Positions 46,454-57,156 of a DNA stretch of 64,000 bases are shown here, in pieces; position 1 is the first letter of the stretch, and every line of letters begins with the position of its first letter. Made by a program: the position numbers and the translations under genes. The notes under the pieces were generated by a model that saw nothing but the letters and a program-made list of their open reading frames with translations, had not been told where the DNA came from and ran no database searches. This DNA is from Pocillopora verrucosa. Taxonomy: Eukaryota; Cnidaria; Anthozoa; Scleractinia; Pocilloporidae. The stretch spans positions 24,520,725 to 24,584,724 of the forward strand of contig NC_089318.1 of the NCBI RefSeq assembly GCF_036669915.1, read 5' to 3'.

Positions 46454-48789
46454 ACGTAAAAATCATACATAGCCATCCAATATTTGATTAAAATAAACTA
46501 TATAACTATAGCAGCCTCAGAATGCCTACCCAAAAACGCAAATACTGTATTCTTATCATTATTATTATCATTACTAAAATCATTACTATTTTGAAAAAAA
46601 GCATTATCTATTTTATATATCGCCTTGTCGGGTTACATCATTCCGTGTGAATTAATTTTTTTTTCAATCCATGACTCTGTCTTATCATGTATACTATTAG
46701 CATAGCATTTCTTGGCTCTTATTTCATAGCATTTCTTGGCTCTTATACGTCACAATAGAATTTCATCACAACCATCACAATGCATGTTTCTGGCGAGCCG
46801 GGGAGAAAATATAATCATTTCTTGCCTGAATATTTGAGACCAAATCATCAATTAAACTTCTTTCTTCTTCATTCAGAAAATGACAGCCTCACAATCAAGT
46901 CTTCTCCCAAGAATATAACACACGTGTTTACTGGAACAACGGTAACGCTTAGGTGTGAGTTTGACAGTAAAGCACCTTTTACCACCTGGTGGGGCATAAA
47001 AGGTTTGGAAGGGTTGCCAGATTACTATAGAATGAGAGATTATGGCTCCTGGTTAGAAATAGATGACGTGGGGGAGTCTGACAACAACGTTTATTACTGC
47101 CGCGCATCGAATGGTTTCAAAACCGTCACGGCTTACACTCATTTGTCAGTGTATAGTAAGTGGAGGACATGATTACTCAGCCTTATCAATTCACTATTGT
47201 CATTTTACCAAATAAGGTCACGAGAATGTGCAAAATATGCCACGGTATTACTCTGGGGAACAGGGCAAAAATACGAGACAACAAAATGGCTATACTGAAC
47301 GATTCAAACTTTGATTTTCTTTTCCCTTTTTTAGGCTGAACTTTTAAAGAAAATAACTTTCAAGCGTAATAGATTCTTTGTTGGTCACAAAGAACACTTA
47401 AATGGTTACGTTGGTGTTGTTTCAGCTTGTTTTCGCCTTTTAAGTACTCTTTGTGGGATCGATACGATGCCCAGATAAGGCCTTAAGATGTATTTGGCAA
47501 ACTAAAATCAAATACTAAAAAGTGAAACAATAGTGGAATAATAAATCCCTTAATCGATGTTTTAATATGTAATTCGAACGGACATTTTGTTCATAGCTCG
47601 TATTTTTCCGCGCCCCTTCGGGCTTCGGAAAAATACTGCTCAACTCGTAAAATATCCGAACTTATTATATATAAAACGATAAAAAAATGCGTATATATTC
47701 AGTGAAAGGTCCTGTTTTTGTCTTTTGTTTGAAAATTCATTATGCTTCGCTGTGGTGTTAAGTCAGAAAATTCGTCAGGTATTGATGAGTCGATTAAGTT
47801 AAAAATAAGCTGAAAAATCAATAAATTTCTGTCCTCAGAGTCTACGGAGTGGAAACCGAGCAACATAACAGTTTACGTCGGAGACTCAGTTTGGTTTCAC
47901 TGTGATGCACGAAGGGTCCCTCGATTTCCATTCAAAGTCGCATGGTTTAAACGTGGACAGGGTAGTAAAATGCTCGACAAGAAAAGGTTCCGTGTTATTG
48001 CGAACGGTTCGATCCACATAACTGATATTCGGCTCAATGACGAAGGAAAGTATTTCTGTATTACCAACAAAAACTTCAAACAGACCTTTGGAACGCGGTA
48101 TCTTCTAGTTAGAGGTAAACCCTGTCAGAGGTACTTTGGAATATTTCTTAATGTTACAAAAGAACCACTAAACTTCGTGCAAGGTGTCACTAGCCGTCTA
48201 AGAAATCCTTATGCAGGTAAATTTGGGATAGGTTTTATAAAAGTGGTTAGTTCAAATCAATAATAATAATGCAAAACAAGAGAGAAAAAGTGATCCCATT
48301 ATATTCTCCTGCATGAGACCAAATAAGAACGTCAGGGCCAAGATTTTTGGGTCAACTGACTGCCGCGTATATCAGCAAATTATTTTTCGGTTGTTGACAT
48401 TAAATATGGTCCTTCTAGTGAGAACGTTGGTACAAAATCAGGATCCGCTATTCAATTTTTTAAGTCGTAACACTTTTCTCCTCGGCACAAATAATGTTCA
48501 AACAAGCTAAACAAGAAACTTAGAATTTCAAAATTTAGATGAGCTGTTAAGTATTGGTCACGAAGTGAAAGTGGGCCACATCCATGACGGCTGGTATGGT
48601 AACCATTATAACAGACATTTACACACATCTTCAAAACTTTTTAATTCATATATCTTATTTACTTTTACAGAAAAACTCAACGGAACCAAAAAAACACCAC
48701 ATCAACTTACGGCTGCGTGCAAGAAATATCGAAGTCATTTTCCTGTAGTGATTTTCGTGGTAGTAGTGATTTATGCTGTACTTCTTTGA
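43449..48789 (+). CDS. Cell-surface protein with six Ig domains and a C-terminal anchor
   Basis: Exons 43449-43739, 44388-44675, 45219-45521, 45759-46028, 46877-47155 and 47839-48114 each encode one Ig domain. Each has the two Cys, the core Trp and a D-x-G/Y-x-C-like F-strand motif (for example GVYSC, DSGKYAC, DSGRYYC, DEGKYFC). All introns are phase 1, the classic pattern for shuffled Ig exons. The last exon, 48671-48789, encodes a short stalk and a terminal hydrophobic run (FPVVIFVVVVIYAVLL) directly before the stop, so the protein either spans the membrane with no cytosolic tail or is GPI-anchored. The coding part seen is about 607 residues; the signal-peptide exon was not found. Function is probably adhesion or recognition. 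Several Asn-X-Ser/Thr sites fit an extracellular protein. Confidence 0.9.
44740..44880 (+). repeat. G-rich dispersed repeat, copy 3
   Basis: GGGGGTCACATGGTTTTCAG, a G-run, GTCATCGCCGACAGATATAAA and GACTGCCAGTTAAC match the pieces in the EF-hand gene introns. It lies in the intron after the second Ig exon. Confidence 0.6.
45571..45612. repeat. GA-rich simple repeat
   Basis: GAGA/GGGA units just after the donor of the third Ig exon; a purine tract with no coding meaning. Confidence 0.85.
46114..46450. repeat. Cluster of simple repeats
   Basis: Within one Ig-gene intron there are a TCAAG pentamer repeat (46114-46136), a GAT trinucleotide repeat (46181-46216) and a T homopolymer of about 30 (46420-46450). 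At 46703-46744 a 24-bp unit with CATTTCTTGGCTCTTAT is duplicated. Confidence 0.9.
47606..47647. repeat. Short palindromic repeat
   Basis: GTATTTTTCCG and CGGAAAAATAC are inverted around GCCCCTTCGGGC, itself self-complementary, so the single strand would fold into a hairpin. It lies in the intron before the sixth Ig exon. Confidence 0.7.
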
Positions 48790-51368
48790 CACGCGCAATC
48801 AAACATTCTTATTGTTTTTCTTTTATCGTTATTGTGGAAACAACAGCTGTCATTTAAATGTTGTTACGGCCACACCATAGAGAGTGGCCGACAGTGTGCT
48901 GCTTGTTGCTGTAATCATATCCCTCATGAGCTGAAATTTCAGTCTTCTTGAAATACAAATGTAATTATAGTTGGCCACGGAATCCTCTTTAAATGCTCAA
49001 TAGTTACAGGTACTGTCCCACTCCGCGAGAATGTTGGAGATGAAGCACCGCCTTGTATTATTGTAAAATTCTGATAAAATTATTCACCGAGATCTTGTGG
49101 TGAAGGAAAAGAGCGTTCAACCAGCGGGGGTGATTTTTTTTTGACATAAAACATGATTTAGATTTGAAAAATTCAGGTCATCAGGCAATAAATGATAACA
49201 AAGCAAACGAGAAATGAAGTCTTTGATTGAGGAATCAGTGAATCAATGAATCAGTGACACTACCATGAAATCGATGAATTAAGCAACTTAGCACACTCCC
49301 TTAACCACTAAACTATACATCAACCCACTCACTAACCGACTAATTAATCACTCACTATGGAATGACTGATCAATTCACTGACCAGCGCCTTTCAACTGGT
49401 ACAACGCTTAACGTTGCACTGGTTGAATAAAGAAGAGCGTTACATCATCTCTCATAGATTTCACCGGTTTTCGCTGGGCTGCTGTCTAAACGTGACACAG
49501 GCGTATGTTCAAAGACGCTCTTGGCCATTCATTCAATGACATTTGCGCCGACTACTCGAAATCTTCGCGCGCTTTTCCCTGCCCCAGTTAATAAAAAGAA
49601 AACTCGATGCACTGGCGAGTATATCAAAACATGATAAGTTTAAAGAAATGCGTAGTTTTCTGATGTTACTTATTAAAAGTGAACTGATTCATCCCGCCAT
49701 GTTTAGCAAGTTTTTGGCTCAAAAAAAAAAACATTTGATCATTTAGTCTGATCGTCCATGTGAGAATAGTTTTGTAAAAGACTAATTTTGGTCGCACAGA
49801 GACAAACCTACGTATGCTGAGCAGAAGTAATCATTAGGGTCAAGTCATTAGAGTAACTCGACCCTGATGATGACTTATGTTCAGGCCGTTAAAACGTCAG
49901 GACCACACTAACCCAGAGGTCAGACTGAACGATCAACTATAGCCCGTGAGGGAGCCCTCCTGACTGCTGCTACACGAGCGCTGAAATCTTAGCCGTGAGA
50001 GGTCTCTAAGGGGTCTGGGTAAGGCAGATCCCTCACAATCCTTTAGCGCACCAACATATACCGTGAACATTGCTTATTTTCAATCGAACCCTGCCATAGC
50101 ATATGGCCAGGGGATATCAAAAAAGGGACCCATTTAAACTTTGAATATATTTATTTTCCACATTATATGTATTAATGTTTACCGTAACTGATGCCAGCGA
50201 TTTACAGAAAAGTTTGAAATAACTGCTGCCACCTTCGGTTGCAGATACATTAAAATTTATTTCTTCAGATAGGAAACTGATTGTGTCAAAGTGCACGAGT
50301 CAGAGAAATGAACACCGCGCGGCCAGAGAGAATGAAGTGCCTCTCTAGAAAAAAAAAAAAAGACCCTATATATAGCATGTGTAACGAAAATGTCCTGGCA
50401 GCTCGTCTCCACCATACTGGGTGAGAAGAGGAGAGACCGTGGGAACGAGGTTGTGTCATTATTTGAAGTCACTCAGGAGTAAAGTGAAAGCCGTTCAGTT
50501 AGTTTTGAGTAATAACCGAAAGACTTAAGTACTCCAAAACTGCTTGCAATACCCATTTTACCTGTTTCATCCCGTTTTCCATACGTATTTTTGGTTAAAA
50601 CCTAGCAAAATTTTCGAGAGATGAGGGAGGCCTTGATGAGGAAATATAACCAAAATACGGTTGCCTTTTTAGAAAACAATGATTCAACAGGTTGATTCGA
50701 AAATTTGCATAATGTGGCACCGATGCAAATTGGAAATTGAAAGACTCGCTCATGGTCAGATCTTTTGATCCGATGTTCACGTTAACTAATAAAGATCCCA
50801 GTCAACAATATATTCTGAGTAATCCTAATTTAAAATATCCTGCCTTCTTTGATTTGATATTTGTCATTAGGTATCAATATCGTAACACTTTTCTGTAGGG
50901 GGTTTACGAAACAAAAGCAACAGGTCTATTATTAAGGAAACATTCGAAACAAAAAACTCGAGATGTTAATCACCTGAAAAAAATAGCAGATTTCATAAAG
51001 GAAGGATTAAAATTCGTAACTACTGAGAAATTCGATTGAAAAAATGGATCGTCAAATCTATTGAATGGAACAACGACAAGCTTTGAAATCTTCTGTTATT
51101 GTTGAAAATTTATGCTTGCTTGCGCGCAAAAGAAATATGATCAAATCACTCGCGCGCTCGTGTTTCGTTATGCAAATCCAAGATCTTTTGTTGTTGATGA
51201 CAAATGACGTGTACAACTTTAACAAAACAATATTTTCTCAGCTGATGAACACGCAATAACACAACGGCAGCACCGCTTATTCTTGACGTCAACATCTAGA
51301 AAACTGAAGCCGTCGAAATTTTTAAATCCCTCGGCAGTTAAGGTAAACACAAGTTTAAGTAACTGACC
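48790..51368. other. Intergenic stretch
   Basis: Apart from the repeat fragment at 49790-49990, I see no gene. Short open frames at 49543-49746 and 51065-51259 have no recognisable motif. Confidence 0.4.
49790..49990 (+). mobile_element. Fragment of a dispersed retroelement-like repeat
   Basis: The block CGACCCTGATGATGACTTA ... CAGGCCGTTAAAACGTCAG followed by GAACGATCAACTATAGCCC resembles a segment I associate with the ends of Penelope-like or similar elements in cnidarian genomes. CTGATGA and a later AAAACGTC are spaced like, but do not match well, a hammerhead ribozyme core. Only this fragment is visible. Confidence 0.4.
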
Positions 51369-52277
51369 ATGGGTTACGGCCTAAACAAATTTGTGAACCA
51401 CGTGGATCAAAATCTGCTTTGTAGTATTTGCGCCGGTGTTTTACAGGAAGCGGTTATAACACCTTGTGGACACTCGTTCTGTGATGAATGCTTGCATATA
51501 TGGCTAAGCAGACCCAACACAACGACTTGTCCTTCTTGCCGCTCCGACGTTCCACCTTACGATGTCATTCCCGTGTTGGCGTTGAGAGGAGTCGTAGAGG
51601 GCCTGGCGGTACACTGTGATAATGATGAACACGGTTGTAAAATGGTTTTAAAACTGGAAAAACTACCAGCCCATTTACAAGAGTGCGAGTTTGCGTTGAT
51701 TGAGTGCGGCGCGTGTGGGAAAAGCGTGAAACGGTTCGAGTTACCAGACCATCACGAAGAGTGTGAGATTATAAAAAATTTGGTTGCAAAACACAAGAAG
51801 ACACAGAAAGAAGAACTCACCATCGATAACCTTACAAAACAGATTGCACTGCTGGAAGTGGATTTAAACAAGACTAAAACAGCTTTGAGAGAATCAGAGG
51901 GGGATGTGCGCCGGGTCAAACGGGAACTGAGAGAATTACAATTTCAGTTGGAGGTGAGAATGTCAGAGGAGCAAGAATTTGATCAAGACTGGGACCCGGA
52001 ATATAACTATGGGTATTCTCCCTCAAGCATCGCCCAACTTGCTAGTTTGGTGTCTCGATATCTTTTGAACAAACCGTATTATGTTGACAGGAATCGCATT
52101 TTTAACGCGATCAAACGCTGTTATGATTACTACCACGGGTACGCTGGTTATTCACAAGATGTACACATGTTACTTGCTGCGAGTTATGCAAGTAATTGGT
52201 TCACGGAGAACCAACGATCAAACTTCGATTCGTGGCTGCAAAATCTTGCGCGAGCGCGGTTTTTGATTTCAAGCTAA
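51369..52277 (+). CDS. NRDP1/RNF41-like RING E3 ubiquitin ligase
   Basis: A single exon encodes 302 residues. A C3HC4 RING at 18-57 (CSIC, CGHSFCDEC, CPSC) follows an N-terminus (MGYGLNKFVNHVDQNLLC) very like MGYDVTRF..DEDLIC of NRDP1/RNF41. A TRAF/SIAH-type zinc finger follows at about 83-132 (Cys83, Cys90, His102, Cys106, Cys113, Cys116, His129, Cys132), then a coiled coil (about 134-200). The C-terminal 80 residues (YSPSSIAQLASL ... NFDSWLQNLARARF) are helical and do not resemble the USP8-binding domain of NRDP1, so the substrate or partner is likely different. No signal peptide or membrane span is present. Lack of introns fits expanded cnidarian families of this type or a retrocopy. Confidence 0.9.
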   Translation: MGYGLNKFVNHVDQNLLCSICAGVLQEAVITPCGHSFCDECLHIWLSRPNTTTCPSCRSDVPPYDVIPVLALRGVVEGLAVHCDNDEHGCKMVLKLEKLPAHLQECEFALIECGACGKSVKRFELPDHHEECEIIKNLVAKHKKTQKEELTIDNLTKQIALLEVDLNKTKTALRESEGDVRRVKRELRELQFQLEVRMSEEQEFDQDWDPEYNYGYSPSSIAQLASLVSRYLLNKPYYVDRNRIFNAIKRCYDYYHGYAGYSQDVHMLLAASYASNWFTENQRSNFDSWLQNLARARFLISS

Positions 52278-54177
52278 TGACTTGATCGCGAAAGATCGCT
52301 TTTGTTTTCAACGTCAGGCGATAAATTTGCATTTTTCCAGCATGACTTAAACATTGATATTGAAAATGTTCGCCGCATTTCATGTAATATTCCAGATCAA
52401 AGAAGTGCTGTCGTAAAACTTAAGGTTAATATTTGTTGTAAGATTTTTAAATTACTTAAAATCTTTGTCAAAGAGACTAATTAATCTGTGACAGCAGGTT
52501 GAACTAAGAGATCTTTACAAATTGTTCAAACAAGTGATATTGCGGCGGTTATGGATTGTTAATAAAGCGAAATGATGCGAAATTGTTTCCAAAACATGTA
52601 TGTGAGTATTGTGTTCCTACAATGTCAAAACAAGAAAAGAATGAACGCCCGATAAATTTTGAATGAAAGGGAATTTTAGATATCGTTCTTAATGGAGTTT
52701 TAGCAAGTTCCGCCAATGATATTCCCATGCAAAATTTATTTGTGTTGAATCTTTCTAAGAAAACAAACAACTCCATAACCTGAGGCAGCCTAGTCTCTTT
52801 AGAAACGATCGCAGATCTCTGAAAAATCCACCGCTAAATTGATGAAAAAGGGAAATGAAATTAAAGTTTTCGATCAAATTGAATGAGATCCATTTCCCTC
52901 ACACGTCCATTAAATTCAATTCCTTTTATCGAACGCGAAGAAAAAAACTTCATCTGAATAGCAATCAGGTCTACAGCTATTAAGCTGATAGGATTTTCTA
53001 TACAATGAAGGAAAAAGAAAGAAAGAGTGATAAGAGTGTAATGTTTCACATAAGCTGGGCAAACTACTGTTCTCGCAGTCACTTTTCCTCGTGGCCAGCA
53101 AACGTGTGCTACTGACCAATATCAAAATTCGAACCGTATAAGTACAGCTAAAACTGCAAGTTCTTGAACAAGGAAAGACCTTTCATTGATAAGAATACTG
53201 TTTTATCCGATAATTAATCAGATAAACATATCTTTCAGCGGTAAAGAAGAGATTATTTGCAAATTCATAATCTCAACTTTAATACTCGTTTGTTCTTTCC
53301 TTAGAACAACCGTATCAGCTTCTGGTTTCCCTTATTTCCTCAATTCTTTATGTTAGCATATGATATTGTGTTTTCATCCTTGACCTTCTTTCGGGCTAAT
53401 TCGTTTGTTTCCTTCGTGACCCTCATAACATGATAATTAAAAAATCCTATGATTTCTTCTAGAATGATTTGTTTGCGTATTAACAGGAAACTAATCTTCA
53501 CTGTCGGGTTTTCGAGAAAGACTCCGAAAGAGAGGCCGCTCCTTTAAAGAACCGCTTCACCACAATTCTAGTATTAAAAAAAGACAAAACGGAAATAAGT
53601 TACTCAAATCGAGTCTTAACACTTAATTATAACTGACAGTATTTTGTAAACAAGCACAAGAAGAGACACTTGTATTCTTGCCTCTGAAGGTCACTTCACG
53701 CCAAACCCAACCTTTAACTCCCAAGATGTGATTACCAATTCTTCTAACTAGTTGCCTCCAATTGTCTTTCATGTTAGTTTAAAGATTTGGTTCTATGAAG
53801 ATAATTGTTCTGTCCTTAGCTTTCCTTGATTCATTCAGTCTCCTATCCAAATGACTATGACTGTACCACCGACACAAATGGTTTAGGTGAGCTATTGTCT
53901 TCCAAGAAGATAATAGCTCACAGTATCTTTTTCAATATCATCCAAGAAGACACAAACCTTCAGATGCCCTAACTTCTCTGCTACGTACAGACAAAATGCC
54001 GGCAAATCAAGCCATGCACAAGGTATATGTATCATAACCATCCCGTGTACTACTAGCTTGTTCAGCCGCTTTGAATAACCTCCTAAATTTTTGAGACAAA
54101 ATCAGGTTCAGATTTCATTGAGTTTTTCAAGGTGTCGCCGTGGTGAGTACTCTGTATCTTCACTCTTTGATCAATAA
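52278..54177. other. Intergenic stretch
   Basis: It holds a TTAA-family MITE piece at about 53708-53800 (CCTTTAACTCCCAAGATGTG), a strong hairpin at 53887-53921, and no supported gene. Confidence 0.45.
53887..53921. repeat. 35-nt hairpin
   Basis: GTGAGCTATTGTCTTC and GAAGATAATAGCTCAC pair over 16 positions (one G-T) around a CAA loop. The arms are long for so short a loop. It could be a young palindrome or the remnant of a MITE end pair. Confidence 0.8.
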
Positions 54178-54447
54178 TTACAATCCTATTATCTCGGCCA
54201 GAACCAGAACAATCTGGGGTCGTGGTCTTACAGGGTTTACCAGCACTCTATCCCACGATTCCACCTTAGGAAAGGGGTCTGGAGCGAGCATCTCGACCCT
54301 TGGAGTATAACAAGAATAGCTCACCGGGCGAGTTTGTACAAAGTGGGTTTCATTTTTGAGGGTTACGGTACAAATAGAACAGAAATTGGCGTAGCCTTGG
54401 CAAACATCAACAGCATTTTGTCTTCAGACACTCTACTTAAAATGTGA
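54178..54447 (+). other. Unassigned open reading stretch entering direct repeat A
   Basis: An open frame of 89 codons without an ATG (GVWSEHLDPWSITRI, KVGFIFEGYGTNRTEIGVAL) ends at TGA 54447. Its last part repeats in copy B (57885 on). Composition looks coding, perhaps an exon of a gene or transposon that I do not recognise. Confidence 0.35.
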
Positions 54448-54765
54448 CGACGACAGCAAATGGAGAGGTTTAAATCTCTTTAATTGGAGCGCTGTAGATT
54501 TTTTACAGGATTGCTCACGTCTACTGCATGTAAAGAAAATAAATCTTAAGCCGTCCTTCCACTATCTTTAAGAAACTAAAATACATATAGAGGAAAAACT
54601 AAAACTTGTTCCAATCTTGTTGACCTCCATTGATATCAAAAGGAGTTCGAATTGTTTACAATTGCGATTTATATAATTTGAAATGTGGCTCCAAACGAAT
54701 ACATGGGCTCAATCATCTCTTAGTGGTCTTTATTGGTTTAAAGGGCTTGTGCCAACTACTAGTTT
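54353..54765 (+). repeat. 413-bp direct repeat, copy A
   Basis: It matches 57885-58297 at all but two positions that I could find (CATCAAC/CGTCAAC and AAATGTG/AAATATG). It starts TTTTTGAGGGTTACGG and ends CCAACTACTAGTTT. It flanks the fourth TPM unit. Confidence 0.93.
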
Positions 54766-55458
54766 ATCTTTACATTTCAAAATCTGAACAACTGTTCCAT
54801 GGATAAATCAAATAGTTCTAATCATAAGAAGTTATCAACTTTTGATTTTCATAATTTGAAATATTCAGCACATCATGGAATGAACAGACTTCAAATTCAG
54901 AACTGAAGATTTTTTGATCTGATGACACTAGGCCTCTATTTTCCTCACTCAATAGAATACTATGTGATGATTGCGGACCACTATTTATGGCAAATAAAAG
55001 TGCTACTGCAGACTACAAATAACACTAAAGTTTTAACTGTGGCTCTTGTGGGAATGCAAGATATCATATAAAATCAAGCATAACATCCCTTTCAGTTTAG
55101 CCTAGAAGTGCCATGACACATTAAGTTTACTTAACCAATCCTGACCCATATTTGAACCAGTAACCTGACGCTCACGGAAGACATAACATTTTTTTCAGCT
55201 CATATTTGAGTCACGTTTTACATATACATTGTACAGCAATGAAAAACTGTCCATGCCAACTTATTCTGAGCTGCACTAGCCTGGAAACTGATATCAATGT
55301 CATCATCATCATTATAAGCCTTATGACAATGTGTACACAAAATTTACCTTCAGTTAGTAGAAAGAGGAAGACCCTCTACAAGAACTCCAGGATTTAAAAC
55401 TGAGGTACCCTCTGTATGTTCTTTGCTTGTGAAAGTCTTCATCAAATATCCATGCATG

Positions 55459-56634
55459 TTACCAGCTGCCTCCATGACCACCACCTCCACTACTTCCACC
55501 CCCACCAAACCCTGCACCACTGCCAAAGCTACCTCCCCCAACCATAGGTGACCTGACAAAAATGGGATCAGAAATAAAACTCCCTGTGTAACTGCTGCTG
55601 CCCCATCTGTCCACCATGGTGGGTGTAACAAATGATGGGTGCTGCAGCTGTAACATCATCAGTCGGAACTGAAGATCAGGGAGGAAGTTATCGGTATGGC
55701 AGGCACCACCTTCATCTTCACGTCTGTCAGCTGATTGGCGGCAGATTGGACAGGTTGCATGGTCTTCTAACCACTTGGTCAAGCAAGGTTCACAGTATTT
55801 GTGACCACAAACCAACAGCCTTGTTTTCGTTTCCGGCTGAAATTTCTCCAAGCAAATGGGACATGATTTGCTTTCATAAGTTTTTTGAGACTGTCTAGCT
55901 CTGTCTCTTTCGTCTTGAATTCTCTTCAGTTTTCTTTTACATCTTTTACGTTCTTGTTCTTGCTTAGGCCCAATGTACAGCCCAACACCAACAATAATGA
56001 TCAACAGCACACAGAAGACGACATGACCATAGTTTGTTGAACGCTCGAGGACTTTACCGCTGAAAACTTCACCCATTCGGACAATGGCGAGTTCCACACC
56101 TTGATCGTAATCTTTCTTTAGCATGTATGGCTTCATTTCCTCAATGATAATATCAATCTGGTCATCGGATAACAACTCCATGGCTCTTTTTCCTGTGGAG
56201 ACATACAGTTGACGATCTAAAATGGAAATCAGCAACATTACTCCGTCATCACATCCCGCGTGGCCGACACCCCAGCTGTAATGTAAATGTTTGGCAAACG
56301 TCTTCGCTGTTTCTTCGACAGGTTCACCAGGAATGGCACTCATTCGGTTTAAAACTACAACGCCAATTTGAAATCCAGGTTCCTTATCGTTACTGCACCC
56401 TGAAGCAGTATTTTTAACAATTGAATACAACAACTCTTCAATCATATCGGCAGCCTCGTAGCTGAGAATATTCTCTGGATCACAGATCCAGGAAACCTTT
56501 CCTCTGCGACCACAAGCTTTTACATCTCTCGTAGGATCCGGAAAATCCTGCGCGTACCATTCTCTAGTTGCCTCTCCTTGAAGGAAACAGAAAGCTGCAA
56601 AAATAACCAGGAACATAGCTGATACGCTCGCCAT
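55459..56634 (-). CDS. TPM-domain membrane protein with cytosolic RING-HC (copy 4)
   Basis: A single exon encodes 391 residues with the same order as copy 3: signal peptide (MASVSAMFLVIFAAFCFLQG), TPM domain, membrane span (HVVFCVLLIIIVGVGLYIG), charged segment, C3HC4 RING (CPIC, CGH, CEPC, CPIC, all ligands intact) and Gly-rich tail ending GGSW. From the membrane span to the end it is nearly identical to copy 3, whereas the N-terminal half shares some variants with copy 2 (ELLSDDQ, MLKKDYD). This mosaic points to gene conversion or recombination between copies. The intact frame and ligands suggest a working gene. Predicted role is a membrane-anchored ubiquitin ligase with a lumenal TPM domain. 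Confidence 0.93.
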   Translation of the reverse strand: MASVSAMFLVIFAAFCFLQGEATREWYAQDFPDPTRDVKACGRRGKVSWICDPENILSYEAADMIEELLYSIVKNTASGCSNDKEPGFQIGVVVLNRMSAIPGEPVEETAKTFAKHLHYSWGVGHAGCDDGVMLLISILDRQLYVSTGKRAMELLSDDQIDIIIEEMKPYMLKKDYDQGVELAIVRMGEVFSGKVLERSTNYGHVVFCVLLIIIVGVGLYIGPKQEQERKRCKRKLKRIQDERDRARQSQKTYESKSCPICLEKFQPETKTRLLVCGHKYCEPCLTKWLEDHATCPICRQSADRREDEGGACHTDNFLPDLQFRLMMLQLQHPSFVTPTMVDRWGSSSYTGSFISDPIFVRSPMVGGGSFGSGAGFGGGGSSGGGGHGGSW

Positions 56635-57053
56635 CCTAACGATTTTCTTGGATTATGGCGGCTTAAACACTGAAAAATTCGTATCACAGACAGTGACGTT
56701 CAAACTCTCCTAGAGGGGAAAGAAGAAAACCGAAGGTTACTTATTCAGTGGCTTTAATAATGGCATTTCTCTCGGCTGAGAACGAAAATCGACAAGGCCG
56801 AAAGAATTGCCACAGGCCGATTTGGCCTTTTACCTGAAAGATTTCTTCTGTCAGTAAGGACGAAGTCGATGATTGAGAATTTTGTCAAATACGCCCAAAA
56901 TTGCTTGTGTAAGCATGATTCACGCATCATTACCCACTGCGCGTTTTATTCGGGAATCGTCGATTCCTTTATTTTCATTTAACAATAAAGTCGGCTTTTC
57001 TTGTCATGTCTATTGTATTTATTTGTTTAAAAAAATAATACATGGTTGCTTGC

Positions 57054-57156
57054 AGATATGGAATTTCTCTTCTCGTGCTCAACTCGACATCTCACTCGTT
57101 CGTTGCGCTCACTCGTGAGCTATCGAGTTAAACACTCGGGGAGAAATTCTATATCT
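57054..57156. mobile_element. Palindromic MITE upstream of TPM copy 4
   Basis: AGATATGGAATTTCTC and GAGAAATTCTATATCT are inverted with one mismatch, and pairing continues through CTCAACTCGA/TCGAGTTAAAC and CTCACTCG/CGAGTGAG-like arms, so nearly the whole 103 bp is a palindrome. It lies between the copy 4 start and its promoter-like block and may have displaced the promoter. Confidence 0.78.

Noticed and set aside
49864-49898. Active hammerhead ribozyme
   Set aside because: The GAAA box is not intact and I could not pair all three stems.
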